This document shows positions 55,201 through 63,895 of a stretch of 64,000 bases of DNA, in pieces. The position numbers were made by a program, and so were the translations under genes. This DNA comes from Symbiodinium natans (lineage: Eukaryota; Sar; Dinophyceae; Suessiales; Symbiodiniaceae): contig CAJNDS010000269.1 in assembly GCA_905221605.1 (NCBI GenBank), positions 10,001-74,000 on the forward strand. Direction: 5' to 3'. Each line of letters opens with the position of its first letter. The first letter of the stretch is position 1. The notes beneath the pieces are model-generated. The model saw only the letters and a list, made by a program, of their open reading frames with translations, had not been told where the DNA came from and did not search any database.

Positions 55201-58200
55201 AGAAACGGTGGTGTCCTGGCTCGATGAAGAGGGGCGATGCCTCTGAGTGATTTTCTAAGTCGCCCGGGTCGTCGTGGGCCCAGTCTAGAGCCTGGGGATT
55301 GGAACAAACATGCTTTACAGTCGCCGAAGCCAATATGCTGTCATTTTGAGCAGGTGCGCACTCTTGGCCCAGATGACACCTCAGCAGCAAAGGAGGCTGC
55401 GTCTGGCTCACCACGTAACGCCAGGTTTCTCCCAAATAGGAGGAGTCGAAGCCACCAAAAGAGATGAATCCCCGAGACTCGCGGTCCCAGACGGCGGACT
55501 GGCCGGTGCGGCCTTTCGGACCTGGGACTGAGGCTTGCAGGCCCTCCTCCGTCCATTTGCCGGTCAGAAGGGTGTAGTTGAAGAGTCTGGCATCGTAGCT
55601 GAGGGCCGAGGTTGTGTTCTGGATGCCGCCGAAAAGAAGCATGCTCATTGACACGGGGTCCCAAGCGGCAGAGTGCCCGCCACGAGGATTGGGCCAGAAT
55701 CCTGAGCCTTGGACAGGAAGTGGTTCCCAGGTATTCGCCCAGGCATCATACCGGTGCAGTTCGGCCAAGTACTGCTGTCCACTCCACCCGCCAAAGACAA
55801 GCATGGACTTTGTCATTGCATCCCACACGGCGGTGTGCCTGCTTCGAGCCCCTGGCCCCTCTGCCAAGGTTGTCCATGATTCTTGGTCCAAGCTGAAGCG
55901 CTGGAGATCGTTGAGGACTGCGCTGTTCTCCCCAGCGTACACGATCATGGCGCGTGCTTCGTCATCCCAGATGGCCGAAGGGTAAGCACGGGCTGGGGGG
56001 ACTTCCGTCACAGACAACTGGGCCCAGAAGCTGGTCTCGAGATAAAAGCGCCAGATGTCCTGATAGAAGGCGCCCAGGTACTTTCCTGCGAAAACCACCA
56101 TGGATTTTGACACTGCGTCCCAAACGGCCACGTGGCCTGATCTGGTGCCGGGACCTTGGTTCTGAGCAAGGATCTGCGTCCAGGTTCTCAGATTCCAGTG
56201 GTAAATCCAAAGGTCAGCGTAGTAGAGAAAAGCACTGGAGGCATGGCCACCAAACATCACCGCGGACTGCGTCTCCTGGTCCCAGACCATGGAGTGGTCC
56301 TGCCGCTCAGCAGGGCCAGCAACTGTGTAGTCGCTCCATGCATCCATCTCACACCGGAGTCCTACAGCTTCTTGCGGGGTGCAGTCGTGCAAATGCCACC
56401 CTCGGAAACGGCACTGTCGCAGGCTTACCTCGCTGCCCAGGCACCTCACGTTGTCTACGAAGATATCGCCAGTTTCAACAGCGCTTGAAAAGGCAACACC
56501 CCCGGCCATGCCCAAATCCCGACAGGCGATACGCGCAGCGGCCTCATCGAAGCCGTCGTCGCAGACGAGGCCAAGAGAGCCATTGTGCTGGATGCGGAGA
56601 CCGCCACTGCCCGTCAAGACGAGACCTTCAAGCCCCGTGCCCGGCATCACAAGGAAGAGCTCTGTGCTTAACAGCGCTGCGCCCATCTGACCCGGTATCG
56701 AGCCGACGTTGGTCCTCGTTCCGATGCCCAACTCGCCCTGAGCGTTGGAGCCCCAGCACCGCGTGCTGTCATCGTCCAGCAGCACGCAGGTGTGGGCAAA
56801 CCCAGCACTCAAGTCCAGCACTCTGCCTAGGATGGCCCTTAAACACCTCTGAAAAACACTCCTGAACATGATCCTCGGGAAACCCAATAAGGGAAAATGA
56901 GAAATGTCCTAAGGGCCTACCTGGCTGCGGTCAGCCAGGTTGATGGAGCGCAGCGCATTGCCCATCTCCGCTGGCTCGTCGCCAAGAGCTTCGGTGCTGC
57001 CCTGGCCAAGCTGGCCGTGCACACCCCAGCCCCAGCATTTAATCGATGCGTCTTGCAGCAGAGCGCAACCGTGCTTGGTGCCAGTCACAACCCGAACGGC
57101 CATCACACCATCTCCCAGCTGTGTGAAGGGAAGGCTGTCACCCATCTCTCCTGGCTCATCACCCATGCTTTCTGTGCCGCCCTGGCCCAGCTCCCCGAGA
57201 ATGTTTGAGCCCCAACACCGCACGAAGCCATTCGCCAGCAAGGCGCAAGTGTGCGCCCACCCGGCATCAATCTGCACCGCGGGTGCCAAATCCAGGACAG
57301 GCAGGTTGTCTCCCATGCTATCAGCTTGCATGCCCATCTGTTCCGCCCCTCTCCCAATGAAAGTGAGTCCGAGGCGGTGATCGAAAACTCCCCAGCACTT
57401 CACAGTACCCTGGCGGGACAATGCACAAGTGTGCGCTTCGCCTGCCGTCAGCTGCACTGTGTCGAAGTCCGTTCCGAGGTGGATGGCAGGGAGGTCCTCC
57501 CCCATCTGGCCCGGACCCACGCCACGAAAGAGCCTAAGTTGGCCCGTTAAACCCTCTGTCGAAAAAACATCCGCGTACTGGATCCCCCTCCAATAGGAGA
57601 AAATGCACAACATCCCAAGAAGGCCTAGGATCTGATCTCCATAACCAGCAGCAAGTCCGAAACACTTCACAATCCCGCCATCAAGCAGAACGCAGGTGTG
57701 ACTGAAGCCACCGACGACCTGCTTGATCTCTGCATCGCTCCCCAGGTTCACCACAGGCAGGTTCTCTCCCATCTGGTTTGGCGATTCCCCGATGTTCCTG
57801 GTGTGGCCTTGGCCCAGTTGTCCAGCTAGATTCAATCCCCAGCACTTCAAGCCCCTTCCTTCAAGCACGGCGCAGGTATGATGGTAGCCACAGGCTATCT
57901 GCGTGACCCAGACACCCTGCCCCAGGTCCACAGGTGGCAGCCATGCGCCCATTTGCTCAGGGCCTGTGCCCACCGATTCATTGCGACCATAGCCAACAGC
58001 CCCATTGTGCCCTTGGCCCCAGCACTTCACTTCGCCAGAGGCTTTGTGGAGCGCGCAAGTGTGGTAGCCACCGGATGCGAGAGACAGGAAGCGTGAGGAG
58101 AATTCCGGCTGCCAGGCAACTAGTGCGTCTAGGGCCATGTTGGAATCGGTGTTCACGGTGTTGGACGTAATGAAGCGCAGCATCTCCGTGCCAATCGGGA

Positions 58201-61200
58201 GCGTCACCTTGGCCAGAAACCAGTCTGGACCCTGGGAGCCTGTTCGGGACCAGAGGGTCCACCAAGTGCCTCCTGCGAGGTATTGCAGCTTCAGGTCCCC
58301 AATACCACCCCCGAGCATATGGCACGCGAACTCGAGGTAGCACTCCCGGGCCAGTCTCGGGAAGCTTGGACTCTGGAAGACTGCATCACTGAGGGAATCT
58401 CGGAAGTCGGTGTAAACGTAGAAGTCCTCCCGGAAGGCCATCTCGGGGCCTGTCGTGTTGAACTGAACTCTGTCTGCCGTGGGACCGCTTTGGTGGCGCC
58501 AGCGCCAGTCACCCCTCCAGCCCGACCATCCGCAAAACAGGGGGTCCTCAAAGTCACAGCTGACATCCTCCAATCGCGCGACAGAGGATGTGGCGTTGTC
58601 CAGAAAGATATCGTCGAGTTTCACAACATCCTGCAAGGCCGTTGTTCGAGCCACGAAACGTATGCCCATAGCACCTGCAGGCACAATGGCGTAGCCCGTG
58701 CGCCACGTGACGTCGCCGCCCGCCGACTGTAGGAAAAGGCTCTGCCACCCTGCTGCGGTCTTCTTCTCCACCTCCAATGACGCCGAACCCACCAGCTGAT
58801 ACCCAAATTCCAGGGCCTTCATCTCGGTTAGCATGCCAGTATCCCAAAAAGGCACAGTCTCCCAGATGAAAGATGCTTGGGAACCATTCCCTGAAACTTC
58901 GAGCCACCAGTCCCCCTGATGTGCGTTTTCAGCTGTCACCTGACACGCGCTTTGGGCGCGCCCTTGGGTACGCCGCCATGTGGCAGCAACCCCTGCGTCA
59001 TGCCAAAAACAGTAGCCATCCCACTCGAAGTTGCAATCGAGTGAATCGGCGCGAAATGCATTTGGGAGCTCCGCTTTGATTTGGCCCAGGGCCACATCAC
59101 TCGCGATTTCGAGACCAGTGACCCCAACGAAGCGCAAGGCCTCAGCCTCCGGCGGTATCTTTACAAGCCGCCATGACCAGAAAGTGACACCTTGCTCACT
59201 CGCCCACAGCTCTGTCCACATGTTATTGCTCCAGCTTTCCAGACGCAGGCTCCCATAATTCTGGTGGTACATCACGAACACAAAATAGAGATACCTGGCT
59301 ACTGACGAGGTGCCGAAGACCGGACTCAAAAGGACGAAGTCCTCATTTGTTCTGTATGAGGACTGAATGATACTGTTCTCGTTCTCTGCTGTGAGCAGCA
59401 CGGCTGGCGTGTGTACGTACCACTCGCCATCCACACGCTGAGGCCCAATGCCGGTATAAGTCCAAAAAGACGACGAGTCTCGCAGCCACTGAGGAGATCC
59501 GCTGGAGGACCAGCCACAGAGATCATCTCTCTGGAAGGTGCACCGTACGCTCGAGAGACCTGGCACCACATCCACTGCTTGCAACGAGCGCAAGCGTACG
59601 ACATCCCCTGCAGCTACGACGGCTGACACGCGGAGGGCCACCGTGCCGGCGGGGACACGAAGAAGGGCTGGGCGCCACGTGGCATCACGGCCACCCGCCT
59701 CTGTGAACAGGCTCTGCCAGTCCGTTTCCGGCGTCCTCTGCTCCACTTTCAACGAGACCGAGCTTGAGCCGAAGAGCTGATAGTCGAAGATCAAAGCCTT
59801 CTCCGCCGTGATGTTGAACGCTGCCAGTGTCTCCAGGATGAACTGCAGGGTCTCGGACGTGTTTGCAGCTTCGAGCCACCAGTCTGCCCCATCCGATTTC
59901 ACGCGCTGCCACGTCGAACTGCCTGTGCTGAGCCACAAGCACACATCGAACTCGAAATTGCATGAGAGCTGCTTGAAGTCCACAGTCGGCACACCGGTGC
60001 CGATGGCGTCCAAGGAAATGTCGCCTGTCCAATGACCGTTCCGCTTTCCATCAGCAAGCAATCCTGTGCTTCCCACAAAGCGTAGCACTGTGGCGTTGGC
60101 TGGCACACTGACTAAAGCGACGCCCCATGATGCGGCTTGCGGCCACTGACGAGACCAAAGCTGAATCCAGCCATCTTGCCAGCTCCAACTTCCAAGCTGC
60201 AGCGAGTGGATGTCGTGGCCATGCATGTGGTAGGAGAAGTGCAGGTATCTGTCTTCGGAGGCCGAGGGTGGGAAGGAGCCTTCCAGGAGGAAGTCCTGAA
60301 AAGACTGGTTGTCAGACTCCGTGTAGATGTACCAGTTGCCCTCATACGCCGTCTCAGGGCCTGTGTCCAGCGAAGGTGTCGGTCCTGATGCTCGACGCCA
60401 GAACTGCCAGCCGCCGTTGGACCAGGAGCAGAAGTCAACTTCGAAACTGCAGGCCATCTCCGACCAACTTGTCGACGTCTCCACTGCCCGCAGAGTGCGC
60501 ACGGCCACAGTGTCTCCAGCGGTAACATTGGCTGACACTCGAAGGGCCACAGCGCTTGCGGGAATAATGAACATCGCTTCTTGCGAAAAGTTTCCAGAAT
60601 CACCAGAGTCCAGATAGAGGTTCTGCCAGCCAACAGCCGGTGCAGCCGATGTCCACTCCACCGCCACTGACGCCCGGCTTCCAGACAACCAGTAATCCAT
60701 CATAAACATCGCCTCCCTTTGGCTGTTGATCCATGAGCTCTGGAGCACGAAGTGCTCCTCGGATTCTGTTGAGTTCGTCTTTGCTACCAGCCAGGCTTCG
60801 GCATGATCCATGACGAGATGAAACGGAGTCTCCCCCAAATCGATCCAGAGGCACTTGTCGACCAGGAAGTGGCAAGAAAGCCGCTGGATGCTCACACTTG
60901 GAAGCCCGACGCCAACGGCGTCGAGGGCCACATCACCGAGGAAACCGTTGAAAGAGCTTCCTATGGCAGAGACGAAGCGCAGGGCCTCAACATCCGATGG
61001 GAGACTGACGAAGCTCAGGCCCCAATAAATGTCCTGATCCCGCCGACGCGTCCACAAAGGCGTCCAGTTTCCGGCTGCCCAGCCTTCCAAGTGTAAGCTC
61101 CCCACGCCCGCCCCGTACATGTGGTACGCAAAATGGAGTTCTCTGCTTGCTGTGGCCGGCCCGAAGACAGGACTTGCGAGGACAAAGTCCGTGTCAAAGT

Positions 61201-62696
61201 TTTGCCGGGTGGGCTGCCAAATTGGTGCGTAGATGTACCTAGTTCATGGTTGGGATGATAAAGTTAAACATTTAACTTTATATTCCTTATTGGGTTGAAG
61301 TACCCTTAAAAATGTAAAAATGGTACCCAACTATGTCAAAGGCACCACTGGCCGTCGAATGCCGAAGGCGGTCCAGTCCCAGGCCAGAGCGAGGAGGAGT
61401 CTCGTAGCCATGGCGGTCCCCCGGCCATGGACCAACCACACAGATCAGCCTCAAAACCGCAAGCGACTTGCGAGAGACCTGGCACCACATCCACTGCTTG
61501 CAGCGAGCGCACGCGTACGACGTCCCCTGCAGCTACGACAGCTGACACGCGGAGGGCCACCGTGCCGGCGGGGACACGAAGAAGGGCTGGGCGCCACGCG
61601 GCATCACGGCCACCCGACTCTGTGAACAGGCTCTGCCAGTCCGTTTCCGGCGTCCTCTGCTCCAGTTTCAATGAGACCGAGCTTGAGCCAAAGAGCTGAT
61701 AGTCGAAGATCAAAGCCTTCTCCTCCGTGATATTGAATGCTGCCAATGTCTCCAGGATGAACTGCTGGGTCTCGGACGTGTTTGCAGCTTCGAGCCACCA
61801 GTCTGCCCCATCCGATTTCACGCGCTGCCATGTCGAACTGCCTGTGCTGAGCCACAAGCACACATCGAAGTCGAAATTGCATGAGAGCTGCTTGAAGTCC
61901 ACAGTCGGCACACCGATGCCGATGGCGTCCAAGGCCATATCACTCCGCCAGATGCCAAAAAACTGGCCGAAAAAAAGATAGTGCATGTCACTGACGAACC
62001 GCAGAAGAATTGCGTTGGGCGGCACGCTGACTACGGCGATGCCCCATGAAGAGCCTTGCGGCCCCTGCCGAGACCAAAGCTGCGTCATCAGCCAGGCATT
62101 GTCCCAGCTCCAGCTTTCAAGCCGCAAAGTCTGGGTGTCGTAACCACTCATGTGGTAGGAGAAGTGCAGATACCGGGCTGCCGGCGATGCTGTGAAGATA
62201 TGGCTGGTTAGCCAAAACATCGGCTGGATGGAAGGATCAGAGTTAATCAAATCCGTCTCTGCATACACGTACCAGTGGCCATCGAATGCTGCATCTGGTC
62301 CAGTGAATGGCGTGGGAGTTGGACCTGAATATGGCAGCCAGGGATGTCTGCCCTCAGTCTGCCAAGAGCAGAGGTCCACCTGGGGGGTTTTCCGAAATTA
62401 GGGCTTAGAGTTTAGGGTTTAGGTTTTAGGGTTTAGGGTTTAGGGGTACCTTATGAGGGTGGCTTCCGAAATTAAGGTTTAGGGTTTAGGATTTAGGCTT
62501 TAGGGGTACCTTATTGGGGTCCTTTTTGTGAGGGAATCCTACTATCTGGGGGAGTAGAATCATAAACCCTAAACCCTTATTTTCGTAAACCCCCCGCTTC
62601 GAAGTCGCAGGCCAATTCCGAAAAGGTGGACGCACCACCTTACTGTTGGTTAGTAGGGAATGGGGGAATGAGGTGCCCTATATAATCCCTTAAAGG

Positions 62697-62729
<33 letters not shown>

Positions 62730-63446
62730 TAGCTATATATATATATATGCGATGCCCTATATACTCCTTCTAAGGGTATATATATATATATATATATTTT
62801 TTTATATATAAAGATATCTCCATATACATGTGTATATATGTATATATGGTACCCTATATAACCCCTTAAAGGTATGAATCAATAGGGCCCAAATTCCCTC
62901 CCTGCTAACCAACAGTAAGCCACTCTGGAGCAAGCGTGATGAGGGAGGCTTCTCACGGAGGCAAAGCTTCCAACCCGATCCCTTCCCTTGGCCATCCTAG
63001 GTGTGGATTTCAACCCGGTCCCAAAATTGTTGATAATTCGGGCGCTAAATCAAACAACAAGGGAAATTTTTAAAACCCATCCCAAATCGATACCTCGCAT
63101 CTGAATGCCACAAGATGGATCCCACCGGTACCATGCCCTCCGGCCCTTCCGTGCCGGAAAAGTCGATACCATTCACTGAAACCGTGTCCCGACCAGCTTC
63201 CGTTGAGAAAGCCAAGACCTCTAAGGACTTCCTTTCACCGGGTAAGACCTCGATGACGCAGGTGTCGTCATTGGGATACTCCTTGGGGAAGTTCGTGCTG
63301 ACGACGCATCCATCATCGTCGACACTGCAAAGCCCGGCAGTGACTTTCCATGCCCACGAGCCCTGCAACACCGCGGCCATCAACAAGCATGACAAAAATC
63401 GCGGAGCCATACTGTCGCCAAGACTAACAGCACTTGAGCCCCACAT
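48460..63446 (-). CDS. Giant receptor-like membrane protein (MAM, RCC1, SRCR, Kelch, Cys-rich repeats, multi-TM)
   Basis: One minus-strand gene of about 15 kb, roughly 4,000 codons in 20 or more exons. It starts at 63446 (or the Met at 63410, followed by the signal peptide APRFLSCLLMAAVLQGSWA) and stops at 48460. Solved exons: 63446-63099, 62996-62921, 62638-62598, 62379-61346, 61238-57633, 57533-56929, 56826-54876, 54788-54667, 54511-54443, 54271-54194, 53632-52579, 52470-52378, 52207 to about 51400, 51305-51132, 51051-50998, 50915-50862, 50767 to about 50600, one or more unsolved, about 50231-49413 and 49308-48460. Solved joins conserve phase and domain sequence. The ectodomain suggests adhesion or carbohydrate/protein recognition at the cell surface. 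I know of no described protein with this whole order, but cannot search. Confidence 0.75.
49309..49412 (-). mobile_element. Introner-like element (GC-AG), 104 bp
   Basis: Minus-strand ends GCATCTTCGGGATACTTGGAA and TTCCAAGTTCGGCATAG; ACTTGGAA/TTCCAAGT are inverted repeats and GCAT is duplicated. Removal joins LLA to AWVKPY. Confidence 0.65.
50862..51131 (-). repeat. Tandemly duplicated exon-intron modules
   Basis: Two 54-bp exons, 51051-50998 and 50915-50862, and the end of the preceding exon (51305-51132) encode near copies of the same motif (EDAITDHDFELQDK, EDPITDPDFEIQDR, EDAITDHDFEIQDK). The introns 51131-51052 (80 bp) and 50997-50916 (82 bp) both start GCA(G/C)GCAGGGTCTAGG and end in CGCAG or TGCAG. 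Confidence 0.7.
52205..52384 (-). mobile_element. Introner-like family C element with a 10-bp target duplication (GT-AG)
   Basis: AACCTGCAGG at 52205-52214 and 52375-52384. The intron 52377-52208 (170 bp) starts GTTCTGACCGG and ends AAACCTGCAG. The duplication supplies both splice sites. Inside are two partial family C units in tandem: GATGTTCCCC/GGGGAACA and, again, GTACCCCC...GGGGAACATCC. Confidence 0.8.
52378..54788 (-). CDS. Giant gene exons 8-12: ephrin-receptor-like Cys-rich repeats
   Basis: Small exons 8-10 (for example YCPG|GEQLNPCPADST, SDC|KCLLGLYWDAGACQIC) and the large exon 11 contain repeats of the form C-x-C-x-x-G-Y/F...C-x-x-C...G-x-Y/F-x...C, as in GCC2/GCC3 or ephrin-receptor-like repeats. 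Exon 12 ends the ectodomain with CAEGSTGFLCGECPPGW. In protists such repeats commonly precede a multi-pass membrane domain, as here. Junctions use GA, GC, GC, GA and GT donors, all in phase. Confidence 0.7.
52471..52578 (-). mobile_element. Introner-like element, family F (GT-AG), 108 bp
   Basis: Minus strand GTCTCTTTGTCACATCAGTT at the start, then GTTGGGTAACATC, AAGGGTACTTAAACCCAACA and an AT-rich part ending CCATGAAG. Aligns over its whole length with the intron 61239-61345. Confidence 0.7.
53633..54193 (-). other. Large intron 10 of the giant gene (GA-AG)
   Basis: A 561-bp intron with a 3' region of CCCTTAAA and CCCTAAA repeats (54035-54170), a family C element (53936-54038) and CCCTAAA tracts at 53795-53855. 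Minus-strand ends GAGACCTGGGAATGGG and CCCTGAG. Confidence 0.6.
54272..54442 (-). mobile_element. Introner-like element (GC-AG), 171 bp
   Basis: CTGGGTTGTTGTTGAGGAAA on the left, and on the opposite strand at the right end ACTGGGTTGCTGCTCAGGAA: terminal inverted repeats of about 18 bp. GCAA is duplicated. The inner ACATAATGGGGAT occurs twice (partly). Confidence 0.65.
54512..54666 (-). mobile_element. Introner-like element, family G (GA-AG), 155 bp
   Basis: Inverted repeats CTTGGGGAGCAAATGAACCC and GGGTTCATTTCGTCCCCAAG at the two ends; TTTAGGG tract in the middle. Splicing gives Y-C-P-G-G-E-Q, the expected Cys-rich repeat sequence. Confidence 0.7.
54773..54882 (-). repeat. Telomeric-array intron with a 23-bp flanking duplication
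   Basis: The 23 bp at 54773-54795 are repeated exactly at 54860-54882, with nine TTTAGGG-type units between. A GC-AG intron (54875-54789, 87 bp) inside the duplicated blocks removes the array and restores the coding sequence (AGRPCASAEEF). Confidence 0.8.
54876..57533 (-). CDS. Giant gene exons 6-7: RCC1 repeats, SRCR domain, Kelch repeats
   Basis: Repeats of the form G-x-x-H-T-C-A-L-L...C-W-G...L-G-x-G (seven over exons 5-7) are RCC1-type beta-propeller blades. Next is an SRCR domain: GGLRIQHNGSLGLVCDDGF, AARIACRDLGMAGG, DNVRCLG, RQCRFRGW, HDCTPQE and VGLRCE, with six Cys. Then come six Kelch-like repeats, each with H/P-S/T-A-x-W-D...M-x-x-F-G-G (for example GHVAVWDAVSKSMVVFAG). The exon ends in a Cys-rich part (RFCGCDANCSH, ELCWCPAGRPC). 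Confidence 0.75.
56827..56928 (-). mobile_element. Introner-like element, family I, 102 bp
   Basis: Minus strand GCAGCCAGGTAGGCCCTTAG at the start and TTTAAGGGCCATCCTAG at the end; GCAG is duplicated. A GC-AG join is the only canonical one that keeps the RCC1 frame, although CAG|GTAGGC also looks like a donor. Confidence 0.7.
57534..57632 (-). mobile_element. Introner-like element, family I, 99 bp, stop-free and in frame
   Basis: Minus strand GATCCTAGGCCTTCTTGGGA at the start and GGGCCAACTTAG at the end. It interrupts an RCC1 repeat between GYGDQ and LFRGVGPGQMG. Because its length is divisible by three and it has no stop, an ORF finder reads through it. Confidence 0.7.
57633..62638 (-). CDS. 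Giant gene exons 3-5: nine MAM-type modules and first RCC1 repeats
   Basis: Nine modules start with a C-x-F-x-x-D-x-C-x-W type motif (CDFEVDLCSW, CNFDFDVCLW, CGFEADLCGW, CHFLVDKCLW, CSFEVDFCSW, CNFEFDVCLW, CTFQRDDLCGW, CNFEWDGYCFW, CDFEDPLFCGW). The longer ones continue with F-x-Y-H-M, L-x-L-x-S-W, W and I/V-A/S-L-D-A-I, the MAM pattern; shorter ones alternate with them. MAM domains mediate adhesion or oligomerisation of metazoan receptors. The second module and the sixth are almost identical. Exon 5 ends within RCC1-type repeats (GGYHTCALH, KCWGQGHNG). Confidence 0.75.
59560..59995 (-). repeat. Near-identical internal duplication, copy 1
   Basis: This part of exon 5 matches 61475-61915 in exon 4 almost base for base, encoding the same short MAM module with about eight amino acid changes. 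Confidence 0.8.
61239..61345 (-). mobile_element. Introner-like element, family F (GT-AG), 107 bp
   Basis: Minus strand GTGCCTTTGACATAGTTGGG at the start and CCAACCATGAACTAG at the end. Removal joins DGQW to YIYAPIW in the MAM module. Same family as 52471-52578. Confidence 0.75.
61475..61915 (-). repeat. Near-identical internal duplication, copy 2
   Basis: Exon 4 counterpart of 59560-59995. Downstream sequences diverge quickly, so the unit seems to be one short MAM module plus its linker. Confidence 0.8.
62380..62597 (-). mobile_element. Introner-like element, family B with telomeric inserts (GC-AG), 218 bp
   Basis: Minus-strand start GCGGGGGGTTTACGAAAATA, end AACCCCCCAG. Telomeric tracts at 62400-62445 and 62475-62500 are embedded, and the stretch TTCCGAAATTA...GGGGTACCTTAT is repeated. 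Splicing gives C-D-F-E-V-D-L-C-S-W. Confidence 0.7.
62639..62920 (-). mobile_element. Introner-like element, family A with microsatellite core (GC-AG), 282 bp
   Basis: TTACTGTTGGTTAGTAGGGA at the left and TCCCTGCTAACCAACAGTAA at the right. The loop is filled with GTGTGT and TATATA runs and repeated CCCTATATA. GTGG is shared at both edges. Confidence 0.75.
62921..63446 (-). CDS. Giant gene exons 1-2: signal peptide and CUB-like segment
   Basis: After the signal peptide come GLCSVDDDGCVVSTNFPKEY, DTCVIEVLPGE, DTVSVNGIDFSGTEGPEG and, across a GC-AG intron (63098-62997), LWHSD joined to DGQGKGSGWKLC. The Cys spacing, the NFP-x-x-Y and the ending S-D...G-W-K-x-C are typical of CUB-like domains in protist surface proteins. 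The intron join is exact (116 codons, then phase 0). Upstream of the Met the minus strand reads CACGGGTCAAG|ATG, a possible trans-splicing acceptor. Confidence 0.65.
62997..63098 (-). other. GC-AG intron 1 of the giant gene, 102 bp
   Basis: Minus-strand start GCGAGGTATCGATTTGGG, end AAATCCACACCTAG. Clear inverted repeats were not found. Confidence 0.6.
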
Positions 63447-63607
63447 CTTGACCCGTGCAGTCGCAGGTCTTTTTTGGGATCCCCTCTATTTCTGAAACTC
63501 GCGGTGTGAGACAGGTACGCCCTCATGCTTGGATGTCCGGCTCTTCGGATACTTCATGCACAGCTCCACAGTTCGACACGGAAATGATTTGCATGCTGCA
63601 TGCCCTC

Positions 63608-63895
63608 TCACGACTGCACAGAAAAAAGAAAAAAAAAAAAAGAACCTTCACGGCGGCAACAAGCGCAGGGATGGCTGGAGGGCGCAGAGGCCGCGGCAGC
63701 CCCCGTGAAGCTGCAAGCCCCGACACGGATGGACGAGCGTAGTGCAAGTGTGCAACGCCTGTTTGGAAGCCCCACTCTCAGAGGCGCTGCTTCTTTCTGC
63801 AGAATTGAGGCGAAGGCGTGGTAGCCTCTCAGGTTCAACGTCGCAGGGCGATCCAACTTAGGGTCGGCCTGTACATTTCGTTGAAATATCGACAA
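63608..63895 (-). CDS. Hypothetical open frame over a dispersed sequence
   Basis: A 95-residue minus-strand frame from 63895. The part 63688-63815 is the intact form of the sequence split at 41598/46398. The N-terminal part (QRNVQADPKLDRPATLNLR) looks coding; the A-run at 63622-63641 at its end speaks against the last residues. Could be the first exon of an upstream gene or a repeat. Confidence 0.3.
   Translation of the reverse strand: MSIFQRNVQADPKLDRPATLNLRGYHAFASILQKEAAPLRVGLPNRRCTLALRSSIRVGACSFTGAAAASAPSSHPCACCRREGSFFFFLFSVQS
63688..63815. repeat. Intact copy of the dispersed sequence (empty site)
   Basis: Continuous match to 41549-41598 plus 46398-46465 with no insertion at GTAG (63739-63742). 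Confidence 0.75.

Noticed and set aside
54949..56865. Plus-strand open frames of up to 303 codons opposite the Kelch region
   Set aside because: Shadow frames of the strongly supported minus-strand coding sequence (SRCR, Kelch repeats).
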